The translations under genes were made by a program, and so were the position numbers. The notes beneath the pieces are model-generated. The model was not told where the DNA came from. It made no database searches and saw nothing but the letters and a program-made list of their open reading frames with translations. From Palsa-1150 sp036490515 (GTDB lineage Bacteria; Myxococcota_A; Polyangia; Polyangiales; Polyangiaceae), in NCBI GenBank assembly GCA_036490515.1, contig DASXDU010000029.1:186001-250000 (forward strand): a stretch of 64,000 nt of DNA, given 5' to 3'. Below, piece by piece: positions 1 through 7,950 of this stretch (positions are counted from its first letter, which is position 1; each line of letters begins with the position of its first letter).

Positions 1-1305
1 GTCGAGCGCGTCCTCCGGGGAGAGCGCCGGCGTGGACGCCACGGCGGGCGGCGAGCCCGTCAGGGGCGACGTCGATGCAGGAGGCGACGGAGGCGTCGAC
101 GCGGAGGGGGCTTCGGGGCCCGCCCGGCGCACGAGCAGCGCAAGTGAGATCGCGAGACCGACGCCCAACGCCGCCGCCCCCGTCAGCACCGCCCTCCGTA
201 CGAGCGGCGTGACCGTGGAGGGCTCCGTCGATCGTGCGACCGAGATTCCCGAAACCTGCGTCTTGGTCGCGACCGCGTCCGCGTCGACCGGCGACGCCGC
301 CGGCGGGATCGACGTCGTGCTCCCGGACGCGCGCTCGATCTCCGCGACGATCGCCGCGCGCATCGCCAGGCGGTCCCCGGCGACTCCTGCGAGCCAGCTC
401 GCCACCCGCGTCGCGCTCGCAGGCGCGATGCGGGTCTCGATCTCCAGGGCCATCGCGCGCGCCGTCGGGAAGCGGCGCTCGGGCGCGCGATCGAGGGCCC
501 GCAGGACGATGGCGTCCATGCACGGGTCCACGCCTCCCGCGACGGCGCTCGGCGGCTCGACCTGCCGCTCGAGCACGTTGCGGATCACGATCCCCTCGTT
601 GTCGCCGAAGAAGAGGCGCTGGCGCGTGAGCGTTTCCCAGAGGACGACGCCCGCCGCGTAGACGTCCGTGCGACGGTCGACCGTGTCGCCCGCCCGCAGC
701 TGCTCGGGCGCCATGTACGCGAGCTTGCCCTTGAGCTGCCCCTCGCGCGTCGTCTGGATGCGTCCGACCGCCTTCGCGACGCCGAAGTCCAGGACGCGCG
801 GCACGCCGTCGGCCCCTACGAGCACGTTCTGGGGGCTCACGTCGCGGTGGACGATGAGGAGCGCCTCGCCCGACTCACCCGTCGCTTCGTGCGCGGCGTC
901 GAGCCCGTGGAGGAGGCCGCACGCAATGGCCGAGACGACCTCGCCCGGGATGGGGCGCTGGGCCGTGCTCACGGCGCGCAGGCACTGGGCGAGAGACTCG
1001 CCCGGCACGTAGTCCATGACGAGCAGGAGCTCGCCGCCCTCGGCCACGATGTCGACGGTCTGCACGACGTTCGGGTGGCGGATGCGGGCGGCGAGGCGGG
1101 CCTCGTCGACGAACATGGCGACGAAGTCCGGGTCGAGCGCAACCTGGGAGTGGAGGCGCTTGATGGCCACCGTCCGGGAGAAGCCGACCGGGCCCCTCAG
1201 CCTGCCGTAGTGGACGGTCGCCATTCCGCCCGACGCAATGACGCCGTGGAGTGTGTAGCGCCCGAAAACCAGCGGGCTCGACGCGGGCTGCATCCCGCGG
1301 AGCAT
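1..1305 (-). CDS. Transmembrane Ser/Thr protein kinase (3' end outside window)
   Basis: A membrane-anchored bacterial Ser/Thr kinase, expected to phosphorylate cytoplasmic proteins in response to an outside cue. From the ATG at 1305 the frame gives a glycine-rich loop (VIASGGMATVHYG), the ATP lysine in TVAIKRL, the catalytic loop HRDVSPQN and the DFGVAK motif. HRDVSPQN in place of HRDLKPEN is a variant common in myxobacterial kinases. One hydrophobic helix (around residues 370-390, bases 195-136) separates the kinase domain from an Ala/Pro/Gly/Asp-rich outer tail, which runs off the window at base 1. In-frame ATGs at 1320 and 1293 are also possible, and no clear ribosome site decides between them. 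It is divergent from the lipoprotein at 1449. The family call is firm; the signal sensed is unknown. Confidence 0.93.
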   Translation of the reverse strand, partial: MLRGMQPASSPLVFGRYTLHGVIASGGMATVHYGRLRGPVGFSRTVAIKRLHSQVALDPDFVAMFVDEARLAARIRHPNVVQTVDIVAEGGELLLVMDYVPGESLAQCLRAVSTAQRPIPGEVVSAIACGLLHGLDAAHEATGESGEALLIVHRDVSPQNVLVGADGVPRVLDFGVAKAVGRIQTTREGQLKGKLAYMAPEQLRAGDTVDRRTDVYAAGVVLWETLTRQRLFFGDNEGIVIRNVLERQVEPPSAVAGGVDPCMDAIVLRALDRAPERRFPTARAMALEIETRIAPASATRVASWLAGVAGDRLAMRAAIVAEIERASGSTTSIPPAASPVDADAVATKTQVSGISVARSTEPSTVTPLVRRAVLTGAAALGVGLAISLALLVRRAGPEAPSASTPPSPPASTSPLTGSPPAVASTPALSPEDALD

Positions 1306-1448
1306 TGTACCAGAGCGCATTTCGTCGGAGCCCGGCGGTCCTGGCCACGGGGCCGTGCGTGACGGTAGCCAGCTGGATCGCGTGCGCACGACGCTCCAGC
1401 CGGACGCAGGCCTCGTCGGCGCGCCGCGTGCTCTCTCGGCGTATCGCC

Positions 1449-2042
1449 ATGCGCAGACCTCCCCTTTTCGTGCAGCACGTCGCGCTCTGCCCCGCCAGTA
1501 CACGCATCGGCGCGGCGATCTTTCTCGCTGCCCTCTCGGCCTTCACCTCGGGGTGCATCGGCTCGGGGACGCTCCTCTCGTACTCGGGCACGGCGTCCCT
1601 GCAGACGGGGGGAGCCGCCGGCGCCATCGAGCCCACCCACGGGACCCTGAACATCCAGACCTGCAGCGCCGTGCGGCGATCGATCCGGCAGGAGCGGTAT
1701 TCGTTCGCGTCGCTGCGCATCGGCGACGAGTGCACGATTCCCGGGACGTGGGTCCGTACGACGTTCATCGCGGAGACGGGGGGGACCTGCGTGCTGCGCA
1801 CGAGCGGCGAGGCACGGACGATCCACGTGACCGACGCTCTCGCTCGTCTCGCCACCTTCGGCGCGCACGGTCGCTTCCCTCCCGAGCCGAACGAGGACCC
1901 GACCTACGTCGAGGTGCAGATCGGTGGCGACACCCTGGAGGGGCCGGAGGCCGGCGGCCACCTCGTCTACCGTTTCGTCGGCGCGCTCGCGAGCGAGGCC
2001 GACGCCGAGCAGGCATGCGTCGCGGAGCTTCCTCCGGCCTGA
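1449..2042 (+). CDS. Putative lipoprotein of unknown function
   Basis: I do not recognise the family. The 197-residue product starts with basic residues (MRRPP), then a hydrophobic stretch ending in AFTSGC, a lipobox-like site, so it is probably a lipid-anchored periplasmic or outer-membrane protein. The mature part has four further cysteines, able to form disulfides, and a C-terminal region rich in beta-type residues (YVEVQIGG, HLVYRFVG). An ATG at 1251 is in frame but would place a long non-secretory extension before the signal. The ATG at 1449 puts the signal peptide at the N terminus, though the ribosome site is weak. It is divergent from the kinase and is followed by a stem-loop directly after its stop. 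Confidence 0.7.
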   Translation: MRRPPLFVQHVALCPASTRIGAAIFLAALSAFTSGCIGSGTLLSYSGTASLQTGGAAGAIEPTHGTLNIQTCSAVRRSIRQERYSFASLRIGDECTIPGTWVRTTFIAETGGTCVLRTSGEARTIHVTDALARLATFGAHGRFPPEPNEDPTYVEVQIGGDTLEGPEAGGHLVYRFVGALASEADAEQACVAELPPA

Positions 2043-2044
2043 GG

Positions 2045-2062
2045 GACCGGCGTCCGGTCTTG
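2045..2062 (+). terminator. Stem-loop just after the lipoprotein stop
   Basis: GACCGG, a 3-base loop and CCGGTC form a perfect 6-bp stem (2045-2059) two bases after the TGA, followed only by TTG. The T tract is too short for a classical intrinsic terminator, so this may simply stabilise the 3' end. Confidence 0.35.
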
Positions 2063-2072
2063 AAGGGCGAAT

Positions 2073-2086
2073 GGCGCCCGGGCGCC
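2073..2086. repeat. 14-bp perfect palindrome GGCGCCCGGGCGCC
   Basis: A fully self-complementary 14-mer in the 204-base gap between two lipoprotein genes. It could extend the termination region of the upstream gene or be a binding site. In DNA this GC-rich it may also be chance. Confidence 0.3.
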
Positions 2087-2232
2087 GCTTCGTCCAGTGC
2101 CGGCGCATCATTCCAGGCAGTCTCGTTGCTCGCTGAACAACCGGGCTGCCAGGCGGTCGATTTCGTGCGGTTTCCGCTGGCTCGGAGGCACGGATGCGTT
2201 CATCCATCGACTCAGGTCTCGCGCGGGAGCGC

Positions 2233-2241
2233 GAGGGGAGG
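2233..2241 (+). promoter_or_regulatory. Strong ribosome binding site that sets the GTG start at 2247
   Basis: GAGGGGAGG lies five bases before the GTG at 2247. It is the only strong Shine-Dalgarno match near the CAP-domain lipoprotein. It fixes the start after the in-frame ATG at 2097, which would put 50 non-secretory residues in front of the signal peptide. Confidence 0.6.
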
Positions 2242-2246
2242 TCGCC

Positions 2247-3122
2247 GTGCGGAGCGTGTCCCCCAGGCTCTTTGTCCTGGTTGGTCTCATCGCCTTTTCG
2301 GGGGTGGCGGTCGGCTGTGGCTCGACCGCGAGCACGAACCCCTGGGAGCAGGCGGGCGACGACGGCGAAGGCGGCGCGGGCTCGACGAGTAGCGGCGGCT
2401 CGAGCAGCGGTTCGAACGGAGGATCGAGCAGCGGCGCCGGCTCCTCCTCGGGCGGCAACGCGGACACCGACGGCGGCGGCGGCAGCGGCGGCAACGTCGA
2501 TGCAGGGAGCAGCGGCGGCCAGGACGCCGGCGCGGCCGACACCGGCGGCGGCAGCAAGGACTCGGGCACCCCGACGGTCGACAGCGGCGCCCCGCCCGAC
2601 TCCGGCTCGGTCACCTCCGACGACGGCTTCTCGGCCTCGCGCACGGCGTGCATCAACAAGATCAACGCGCTGCGCGCCACGAACACGGCCGTCAAGCTCC
2701 AGCCCTACACGCTCGAGAACACCGACACGACGAACACCTGCGTCGACACGCAGGCGACCACCGATCAGAGCAAGAACTCCGCTCACTGGTCGTTCATCAA
2801 CAACTCGCCGTCGTGCACGTGGGGCAGCCCGAGCGGGTACGCACAGGACGAGTGCGAGGAAGGCTACGGCACGGCCCCCGCGGGGATCGAGCAGTGCCTG
2901 CAGGACATGTGGGACGAGAGCCTCAAGCCGAACTGCGCAGGCTGCGTCGGATGCACGACGTTCGGCGGGAACTGCCCCAACTGCGACTACTCGGGCACGA
3001 AAGGCTACGAGTGCGGGCACTACGTCAACATGAGTGCGCCGTACTTCACGCAGGTTGCGTGCGGCTTTGCGGGCGCGGCGCCATCGAGCAGCAGCGGCTG
3101 GGCAGTGCAGAACTTCGAGTGA
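2247..3122 (+). CDS. CAP (SCP/PR-1-like) domain lipoprotein
   Basis: A 291-residue secreted lipoprotein. The signal peptide (VRSVSPRLFVLVGLIAF...) ends in a lipobox-like VAVGCGS. A low-complexity linker follows (about residues 30-125) made of Gly, Ser, Asp and Ala, of the kind that holds myxobacterial lipoproteins away from the membrane. The C-terminal part (about 130-291) resembles a CAP domain: an N-terminal helix with INALRA, and a late block ECGHYVNM...QVACGFAG that matches the GHYTQ-V-W...GCG signature of the family. About ten cysteines probably form disulfides. CAP proteins are extracellular and often bind sterols, lipids or peptides; the ligand here cannot be read. The GTG start is set by the strong ribosome site at 2233. 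Confidence 0.78.
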   Translation: MRSVSPRLFVLVGLIAFSGVAVGCGSTASTNPWEQAGDDGEGGAGSTSSGGSSSGSNGGSSSGAGSSSGGNADTDGGGGSGGNVDAGSSGGQDAGAADTGGGSKDSGTPTVDSGAPPDSGSVTSDDGFSASRTACINKINALRATNTAVKLQPYTLENTDTTNTCVDTQATTDQSKNSAHWSFINNSPSCTWGSPSGYAQDECEEGYGTAPAGIEQCLQDMWDESLKPNCAGCVGCTTFGGNCPNCDYSGTKGYECGHYVNMSAPYFTQVACGFAGAAPSSSSGWAVQNFE

Positions 3123-3123
3123 C

Positions 3124-3137
3124 GGGCGCACGCGCCC
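3124..3137 (+). terminator. Weak hairpin between two convergent genes
   Basis: GGGCG, loop CACG, CGCCC lies directly after the stop of the CAP lipoprotein and before the 3' end of the minus-strand gene at 3189. It has no T tract. It is a possible bidirectional stop signal, low confidence. Confidence 0.25.
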
Positions 3138-3188
3138 GAACGTGACGCCGCTCCGAGCTCGCATCGCTGCACGGCGAGCACCCTGGCG

Positions 3189-4529
3189 CTACATCGCGCC
3201 GTGGTGCATCGGGCGGAGATCGCCATCGAACATCCACATGCCGAAGAGGTGGAGGCCGACGTTGACCGTGACGGCCGACTCGGTGCCGTAGAAGGCGCGC
3301 ACCGAGGCGGGGATGTCGATGTACGTCGCCTCGCCGAAGACGCCGACCTGGAGGCCGCTCGTGCGGCCGCCGACGACGACGCGTTCGAAGCCGAGCGTCT
3401 CGAAGACCCAGGGCGAGCTGACGCCCCCGCCGAACGCGGGCGATTCCTCTCGCTGATCGAGCTCGCTCCTGTGCCAGAGGATGGTGCGGCGGTCGGGGTT
3501 GCGCGTCGCGAGCTCGAAGAGCGCCCCCTGCGACGTCAGCTGGTTCCCCTGCGCGTCGCGATCGGGAACGTCGATGGCCCAGTCGAGGAGACCGTCGAGT
3601 CGCCAGCCATCGACCGCTCCCCACGCATACGCACTCGCGCTCCCCTGGTACGCGTCTGGCTCTCCGTGACCCTGGTTGACCAGGCGCTCGCCCGACGTCT
3701 GCACCTCGATCCACCCGCCGAACGTATGACGCACGCGCGCCGCGAACGACTGCGGTGGTGCGACGTGGGGGTACCACCGGCTGTCCTGGGGCGTGAGCTC
3801 CTTGGCGCTGAAGACGGACCACTCGAGCCACGTGCTGTCGATGCGGAGCGCGGCGCCGAGGACCGGGAAGGTCTCGTGAGGGTTCTCGCCCTTGTGGTGC
3901 TTGCGCGGGACGGTCGGGCCCGGGCTGCTCGCGCGGTGCATGAATATGGGCGGCCCGATGGTCGCGCTGCCCTGGCCCCCGAAGAGCGAGAGGTCGTACC
4001 GGCCCTCTTGCACCATCGAGGTGGGGTGCCAGCCGTCGGTGCCAGCGAGCGGGTGGAACGCTACGACCGCCTGATGGAGGAACTGGTGCGCGTGCTGCGC
4101 GTCCCAGAGCCCCTCGCCCGACTGGCCGATCTCGGGGTAGCCGGCGCCGCCGACGGTTGCCGGCTCGAAGTCGAGCATGAGGAGGGCCTCGACCCAGCCG
4201 TGCGCGTCGCGGGCGTACCCCATCGCCCAGTCGTCGGTGAGCAGAGGATAGGTCGCCCCTCCGCTGAAGCTCTTCACGTTCGCGTTCGCGATGCGATAGG
4301 CCGGGAGGCCGGTGTTCTGGAGCTGGCCGAAACCGTTGAGCATGAAATGGAAACCCCCGGGCATGCCGGGGGTGCCCGGGACGAGCGTCTCGCGCGGCGT
4401 GGCGTAAGGGAGCTGCGCGGCGTCGTCGCCTGCAGTCTGCGCCGCGGCGGGGGTTGCGACGACGGAGGCCGCGACCGCACCGATTGCTCCGAGGGCCGCT
4501 CCCGCGCGTCGTCGCAGCCGGCGTCCCAT
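3189..4529 (-). CDS. Exported beta-rich protein of unknown function
   Basis: A 446-residue protein with a clear Sec signal peptide (MGRRLRRRAG, then an Ala/Val-rich core, then PAAAQ as cleavage site). The mature part is rich in aromatic and alternating polar/hydrophobic stretches (FHFMLNGFGQL, FGGWIEVQTSGE, VGLHLFGMWMF), as expected of an outer-membrane beta-barrel. It has many histidines, including a C-terminal MHHGAM. I do not recognise a named family, and a metal-related role is only a guess from the histidines and methionines. The ATG at 4529 was chosen because it puts the signal peptide first; the frame is open upstream to 4994. It is transcribed away from the phosphopantetheinyl transferase at 4645, and the 115-base gap probably holds both promoters. 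Confidence 0.65.
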   Translation of the reverse strand: MGRRLRRRAGAALGAIGAVAASVVATPAAAQTAGDDAAQLPYATPRETLVPGTPGMPGGFHFMLNGFGQLQNTGLPAYRIANANVKSFSGGATYPLLTDDWAMGYARDAHGWVEALLMLDFEPATVGGAGYPEIGQSGEGLWDAQHAHQFLHQAVVAFHPLAGTDGWHPTSMVQEGRYDLSLFGGQGSATIGPPIFMHRASSPGPTVPRKHHKGENPHETFPVLGAALRIDSTWLEWSVFSAKELTPQDSRWYPHVAPPQSFAARVRHTFGGWIEVQTSGERLVNQGHGEPDAYQGSASAYAWGAVDGWRLDGLLDWAIDVPDRDAQGNQLTSQGALFELATRNPDRRTILWHRSELDQREESPAFGGGVSSPWVFETLGFERVVVGGRTSGLQVGVFGEATYIDIPASVRAFYGTESAVTVNVGLHLFGMWMFDGDLRPMHHGAM

Positions 4530-4644
4530 GCGAGACACCCAGGCTCGCACGCGAGGAGGCTCGCTGCGAGCCCTGGTGTCGCCGGAGAGGCGGCTGGGCG
4601 CGCCTCTGCCGCGCGTGCATACTCGACCCCGACCTCCGCGCCTC

Positions 4645-5364
4645 ATGCCCCGCGAAGCCCGCAGCCCCGCCGTATTGCCCGCCTTCGCGACGACGTTCTC
4701 GATCGTGCACGAGGCCGACGCCGCGGACGAGCCCGAACCGCTCTTCCCGACGGTACTTCTTCCGGCCCGCCTCCGGTCGGCGGCTCGGCGCCGACGCGCC
4801 GAGTTCCTCGCAGGGCGCTTCTGTGCCCAGGAGGCGCTACGCGCCGCCGGCTTCGCCGACGGCGCCGCCACGCTCGACGCTTTGCCGGGGGGAGGGCCCT
4901 TCTGGCCGCCCGGTGTGGTCGGTGCCATCACGCACACCCGGACCTTCGCGTCCGCGGCCGTCGCACGCGCGGACGACGCGCTATCGCTCGGCATCGACGC
5001 AGAGCTACTCGTCCCGCACGACCAGGCCGCCGAGGTGCGGTCCTCGATCGCCCTCCCCGGCGAGCTGGAGGCGGCCGCCGCCGTTGCAACGTCGCTCGAG
5101 GAAGCACTGACGCTCGTCTTCTCCGCGAAGGAGTCCGTCTACAAGTGCCTTCATCCGCTCGTCGGGCGCTACTTCGACTACCTCGACGCGGCCGTAGCCC
5201 TCGCCGCGGACGGATCGTTCGAGGCCACGCTGCACGTCGATCTCGCGCCGGCGTTTCCCGAGGGCACGCGTCTCCGCGGGAAGTTCGCGGTCGAGCCGCC
5301 GCACGTTCACACGGGGATCGCGCTCGTCAGAGCCCCTGCTCGGGGCGGAGCGGGCCGCCCTTGA
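4645..5364 (+). CDS. 4'-phosphopantetheinyl transferase, EntD/Sfp type
   Basis: This enzyme moves phosphopantetheine from CoA to the serine of carrier domains and is needed to activate the four carrier domains encoded next door. The 239-residue protein has the family motifs: RRAEFLAGRFCAQEAL in the N-terminal half, GAITHT (the G-x-x-x-S/T-H motif), SLGIDAEL with the magnesium-binding Asp and Glu, and FSAKESVYKC (the W/F-x-x-K-E-A/S motif). Its length fits EntD-type enzymes. The ATG at 4645 was chosen because the frame upstream (to 4528) codes only Arg-rich unstructured sequence. Its 3' end overlaps the tail of the convergent cupin gene by 38 bases. The position beside the megasynthase operon makes a dedicated role likely. 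Confidence 0.88.
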   Translation: MPREARSPAVLPAFATTFSIVHEADAADEPEPLFPTVLLPARLRSAARRRRAEFLAGRFCAQEALRAAGFADGAATLDALPGGGPFWPPGVVGAITHTRTFASAAVARADDALSLGIDAELLVPHDQAAEVRSSIALPGELEAAAAVATSLEEALTLVFSAKESVYKCLHPLVGRYFDYLDAAVALAADGSFEATLHVDLAPAFPEGTRLRGKFAVEPPHVHTGIALVRAPARGGAGRP

Positions 5365-6283
5365 GGAGGCGACGCACCCCGAGGAACGCGCGGCCGAGCG
5401 GGGACTTCACGCGGTCGCGCAGCGCAGACTCGCCGAACGGGTGCGGCCTCGCGGAGGGGACCTTGCGCAGGAGCTGGTTGAGCGCTGACACGCAGAGACG
5501 TCGGCGCGTCGCGTCGGTGTAGTAGCTGATGTTGAACGACAGCGAGAAGCCGTCGCCGGGCGTGACCCAGTGCGACTCGGTGTGCGTGAGGTGCGGCGTG
5601 GTCGCCGGCCAGTAGACGCCATCGCCGGGGCCGAGCTCCATCTCGATTGCCTTCTTCTCGAGCCCGTCGCGGTACTTGATGATTCCCTCGGTCTTCCAGC
5701 AGAGAAACTGCTCGGCGAGGTGCGCGGGGAGGACGTCCGGGTCGTGCGAGTTCCAGAGGTTGAGGCGCTTCTTGCCGCGGACCTGGAAGAAGAAGACCGG
5801 GTGCTGATCGATGTGGTACGGCGTGAACGCTGGCGGCGCCGAAAGGAAGATGGCGAGGTCGGGGCCGTACATCCCCGGGTCCTCGGCGCCGAGGTGCTCG
5901 TCGATCTCCGCGAGGAGGCGCTTGCAGAGGCCGGCGTACGCAGGGTCCTCGTTGAGCTGGTAGATGGCGAGCCAGGACGCGGCGTCGTCGATGCGATCGA
6001 ACACCTGGTCGATCGACAGCCCGGCGGCATGGGAGTCCTCGGTGAGAAAAAGGTCCTTCACGCCGCCCTGCTTCGCGGGCTTGAACTTGACGTGCCCCCT
6101 CGGGTGCAGCCGCTTGGCGACGCCACGCAAGCTCGCGACGTCGAGCAGCGGCTCGCGATCGAGGTTGTGGCGGAAGCGCGTGATCTTCGTGGGGTGGAAG
6201 TCCCGGATGCTCTTCCAGTCGATGGCGGTCCGGAGCGGCGCGGACGCCTGCGCGGTGTCGATGCTGTGGGTGGCCACGAGCAT
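5327..6283 (-). CDS. Cupin/JmjC-like Fe(II) oxygenase, last gene of the biosynthetic operon
   Basis: A 318-residue protein of the cupin-like JmjC group, whose members use Fe(II) and 2-oxoglutarate to hydroxylate small molecules or proteins. The metal triad is visible: H-x-D in YHIDQHP and the distal His in PHLTH after the turn GPGDGVYWPA. Beta-strand motifs (FFFQVRGKKRLNLWN) surround it. It follows the hydrolase ending at 6339 on the same strand with a 55-base gap, so it probably belongs to the operon and may hydroxylate the product or a building block. The ATG at 6283 has AAGGTG just before it; a TTG at 6301 is also in frame. A second protein of this type starts at 22121 on the far side of the cluster. 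Confidence 0.8.
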   Translation of the reverse strand: MLVATHSIDTAQASAPLRTAIDWKSIRDFHPTKITRFRHNLDREPLLDVASLRGVAKRLHPRGHVKFKPAKQGGVKDLFLTEDSHAAGLSIDQVFDRIDDAASWLAIYQLNEDPAYAGLCKRLLAEIDEHLGAEDPGMYGPDLAIFLSAPPAFTPYHIDQHPVFFFQVRGKKRLNLWNSHDPDVLPAHLAEQFLCWKTEGIIKYRDGLEKKAIEMELGPGDGVYWPATTPHLTHTESHWVTPGDGFSLSFNISYYTDATRRRLCVSALNQLLRKVPSARPHPFGESALRDRVKSPLGRAFLGVRRLLKGGPLRPEQGL

Positions 6284-6338
6284 CACCTTAGTTGGGGGCA
6301 AGTCCGGTGCAAACGTGCTCGGGCCGATTCCGGCGGCG

Positions 6339-7163
6339 TCACGCGCCGGACAACGCGAGAAGCCAGCTCGAGAGGCGGCTCATCATGACCTCGCGATCGG
6401 CGCGGTAGCGGAACGTGTGATCGGCCTTGGAGTAGTACTCGACCGCGATCTGGCCGCCCCACTTCTTCCGCCGCAGCCAGTCCCAGAACTGGCCCTTGTA
6501 CGCGTACGTCGTCTGCTGCGAGTACACGAAGAGGAGGCGCGCCCCCCGGTCGACGAGCGTCGCCAGGTCCTCCTCGAACTTCTCGCGCGTCGGGTACTCG
6601 CGGTTGTAGATCTCGTCGACCCATCCAACGGCTTGGCGGTCGAGGTCGAGGCCGAAGAGGCGCGGGAAACGGCGCCGGAGGGCACGCCGCCAGCGCGGAG
6701 GCTCCACCCAGCGGTAGATCTTGGCGTGCGCCAGGGACGTCGGCGTGGCGTACGCATAACCGTCGAGGAAGGCCGCCCCGACGACGCGCGGGTCACGCAC
6801 TGCGACCACGTGTGAGTTGTCCGTACCCGAACACCACGAGACGAGCGCGAAGTGGGTCGCTCCGTCGGCAGTGAGCATCGCGAGCGCGTCCTGGAGGTCC
6901 AGGACGGAGCGCTCGACGTCGCCGAGGAGGTCCTTGCGGGGCGCGCTGTCGCCCAGGCCCGAGCAGTCGTAGCGGAGGGACGTCACGCCGTGCTCGGCGA
7001 GGCCGCGCGCGAGCTCGACCCACGCGCGCGACGGACCCACCCGGTGGTTGAGGCCGACGTTGGACATGACCACCACGGGTGCGCCGCGGCGGGCCGCGTC
7101 GGGCTCGGTGACAATCCCCACGAGGATCCCCTCGGGGCCGAAGGTGACGACGCGCTCCCTCAT
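6339..7163 (-). CDS. Alpha/beta hydrolase with Cys at the nucleophile elbow
   Basis: A 274-residue cytoplasmic alpha/beta hydrolase. The elbow, normally G-x-S-x-G, reads SWCSG, putting Cys where the serine nucleophile sits. The oxyanion region (VVMSNVGLNHRVGPSR), the RYDCSGLGDS strand-turn and a late His in KADHTF fit the fold. It resembles, from memory, the first of the two hydrolases that accompany exosortase/polysaccharide loci, which also have Cys at this position. Here it sits in an NRPS-PKS operon: its ATG overlaps the stop of the preceding hydrolase (ATGA, 7160-7163). With no thioesterase domain in the NRPS, this enzyme is the best candidate for product release or editing, but that is inference. 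Confidence 0.8.
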   Translation of the reverse strand: MRERVVTFGPEGILVGIVTEPDAARRGAPVVVMSNVGLNHRVGPSRAWVELARGLAEHGVTSLRYDCSGLGDSAPRKDLLGDVERSVLDLQDALAMLTADGATHFALVSWCSGTDNSHVVAVRDPRVVGAAFLDGYAYATPTSLAHAKIYRWVEPPRWRRALRRRFPRLFGLDLDRQAVGWVDEIYNREYPTREKFEEDLATLVDRGARLLFVYSQQTTYAYKGQFWDWLRRKKWGGQIAVEYYSKADHTFRYRADREVMMSRLSSWLLALSGA

Positions 7164-7939
7164 CCGGCATCCGCCGAGAGCGCGCCGCCGATGGCGTCGA
7201 GGACGCGCTTCGAAAGGAGGTTGCCGCTTCCAGTGCGCCCCTCTTCGGGGACGAACTCGTGCGTGAAGCGCTTCACGTGTTCCTGCAACCGCGCGGCGAG
7301 CGCGCGCGTCTCGCCCGTCTGCCGGCCGACGTACATGTGGACGCGCGTCGCGGCGGGGAGCTGCTCCTCGAGCAGATCGATGGCGGCGGTCGCTTCGTAC
7401 TGCGCGCGCGGCAAGGGGTAGCCGTAGAGCTCCGAGGGTGGGTCATCCGGAGGCGGAAAGAAGAGGAGCTGCGAGGCGTACGTGTCCTCGGTGACGCGCA
7501 GCTCCCCGAGGTACGTCTTGCCGCGAACGACCGGGTCCCAGAGCACGAGATGCCGTGGCTTGTCGGCGGACAACACGGAAGCACGCCAGGCGAGCGTCGC
7601 GCCGAGGCGATACCCGACGAGGGAGGTGCGCCGCACGCCCGAGAGCCGCCGGAGCTCCTCCGAGGCCGTCACGATGTCCTTCTGCCATTGTTCGAGCGTC
7701 CCCTCCTCGATCGATCCCTGGGAATCGCCGACCCCAAAGTAGTCGAACCGCAGGACGTGAATGCCGTGCCCCGCGAGGAGGACGGCGAGGCGGCGCTGCG
7801 CCCAGTGCGTCAGCATGTATTCCTGGGGCCCCGCCGGGCACAAGACGACCGCCTGCTCGCGGAGGGTGCCGTTCGACGGCGAGTGGTAGACGCCGAAGAG
7901 CCGCCTGGGGTCCTCGCCGAAGAATAACGGGGTGGGCAT
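7160..7939 (-). CDS. Alpha/beta hydrolase homologue with Arg replacing the nucleophile
   Basis: A 259-residue protein with an alpha/beta hydrolase fold (LFGVYHSP, VVLCPAGPQEY, VLRFDYFGVGDS), but the elbow reads VGYRLGA: Arg stands where the catalytic Ser should be. A hydrolase of the usual mechanism is therefore unlikely. The R-L-G form is, as I recall, typical of the second hydrolase of the exosortase-linked pair, so it may be a structural or binding partner of the Cys hydrolase encoded next, with which it overlaps by four bases. The ATG at 7939 lies 11 bases after the NRPS stop. The frame is open further upstream, inside the NRPS gene, but the fold begins at MPTPLFF. Confidence 0.78.
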   Translation of the reverse strand: MPTPLFFGEDPRRLFGVYHSPSNGTLREQAVVLCPAGPQEYMLTHWAQRRLAVLLAGHGIHVLRFDYFGVGDSQGSIEEGTLEQWQKDIVTASEELRRLSGVRRTSLVGYRLGATLAWRASVLSADKPRHLVLWDPVVRGKTYLGELRVTEDTYASQLLFFPPPDDPPSELYGYPLPRAQYEATAAIDLLEEQLPAATRVHMYVGRQTGETRALAARLQEHVKRFTHEFVPEEGRTGSGNLLSKRVLDAIGGALSADAG

Positions 7940-7950
7940 GCCGGGGGGGT

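Noticed and set aside
3201..5522. A 773-codon plus-strand open frame
   Set aside because: It runs through three real genes in other frames and gives Arg/Ala-rich sequence with no recognisable domain.
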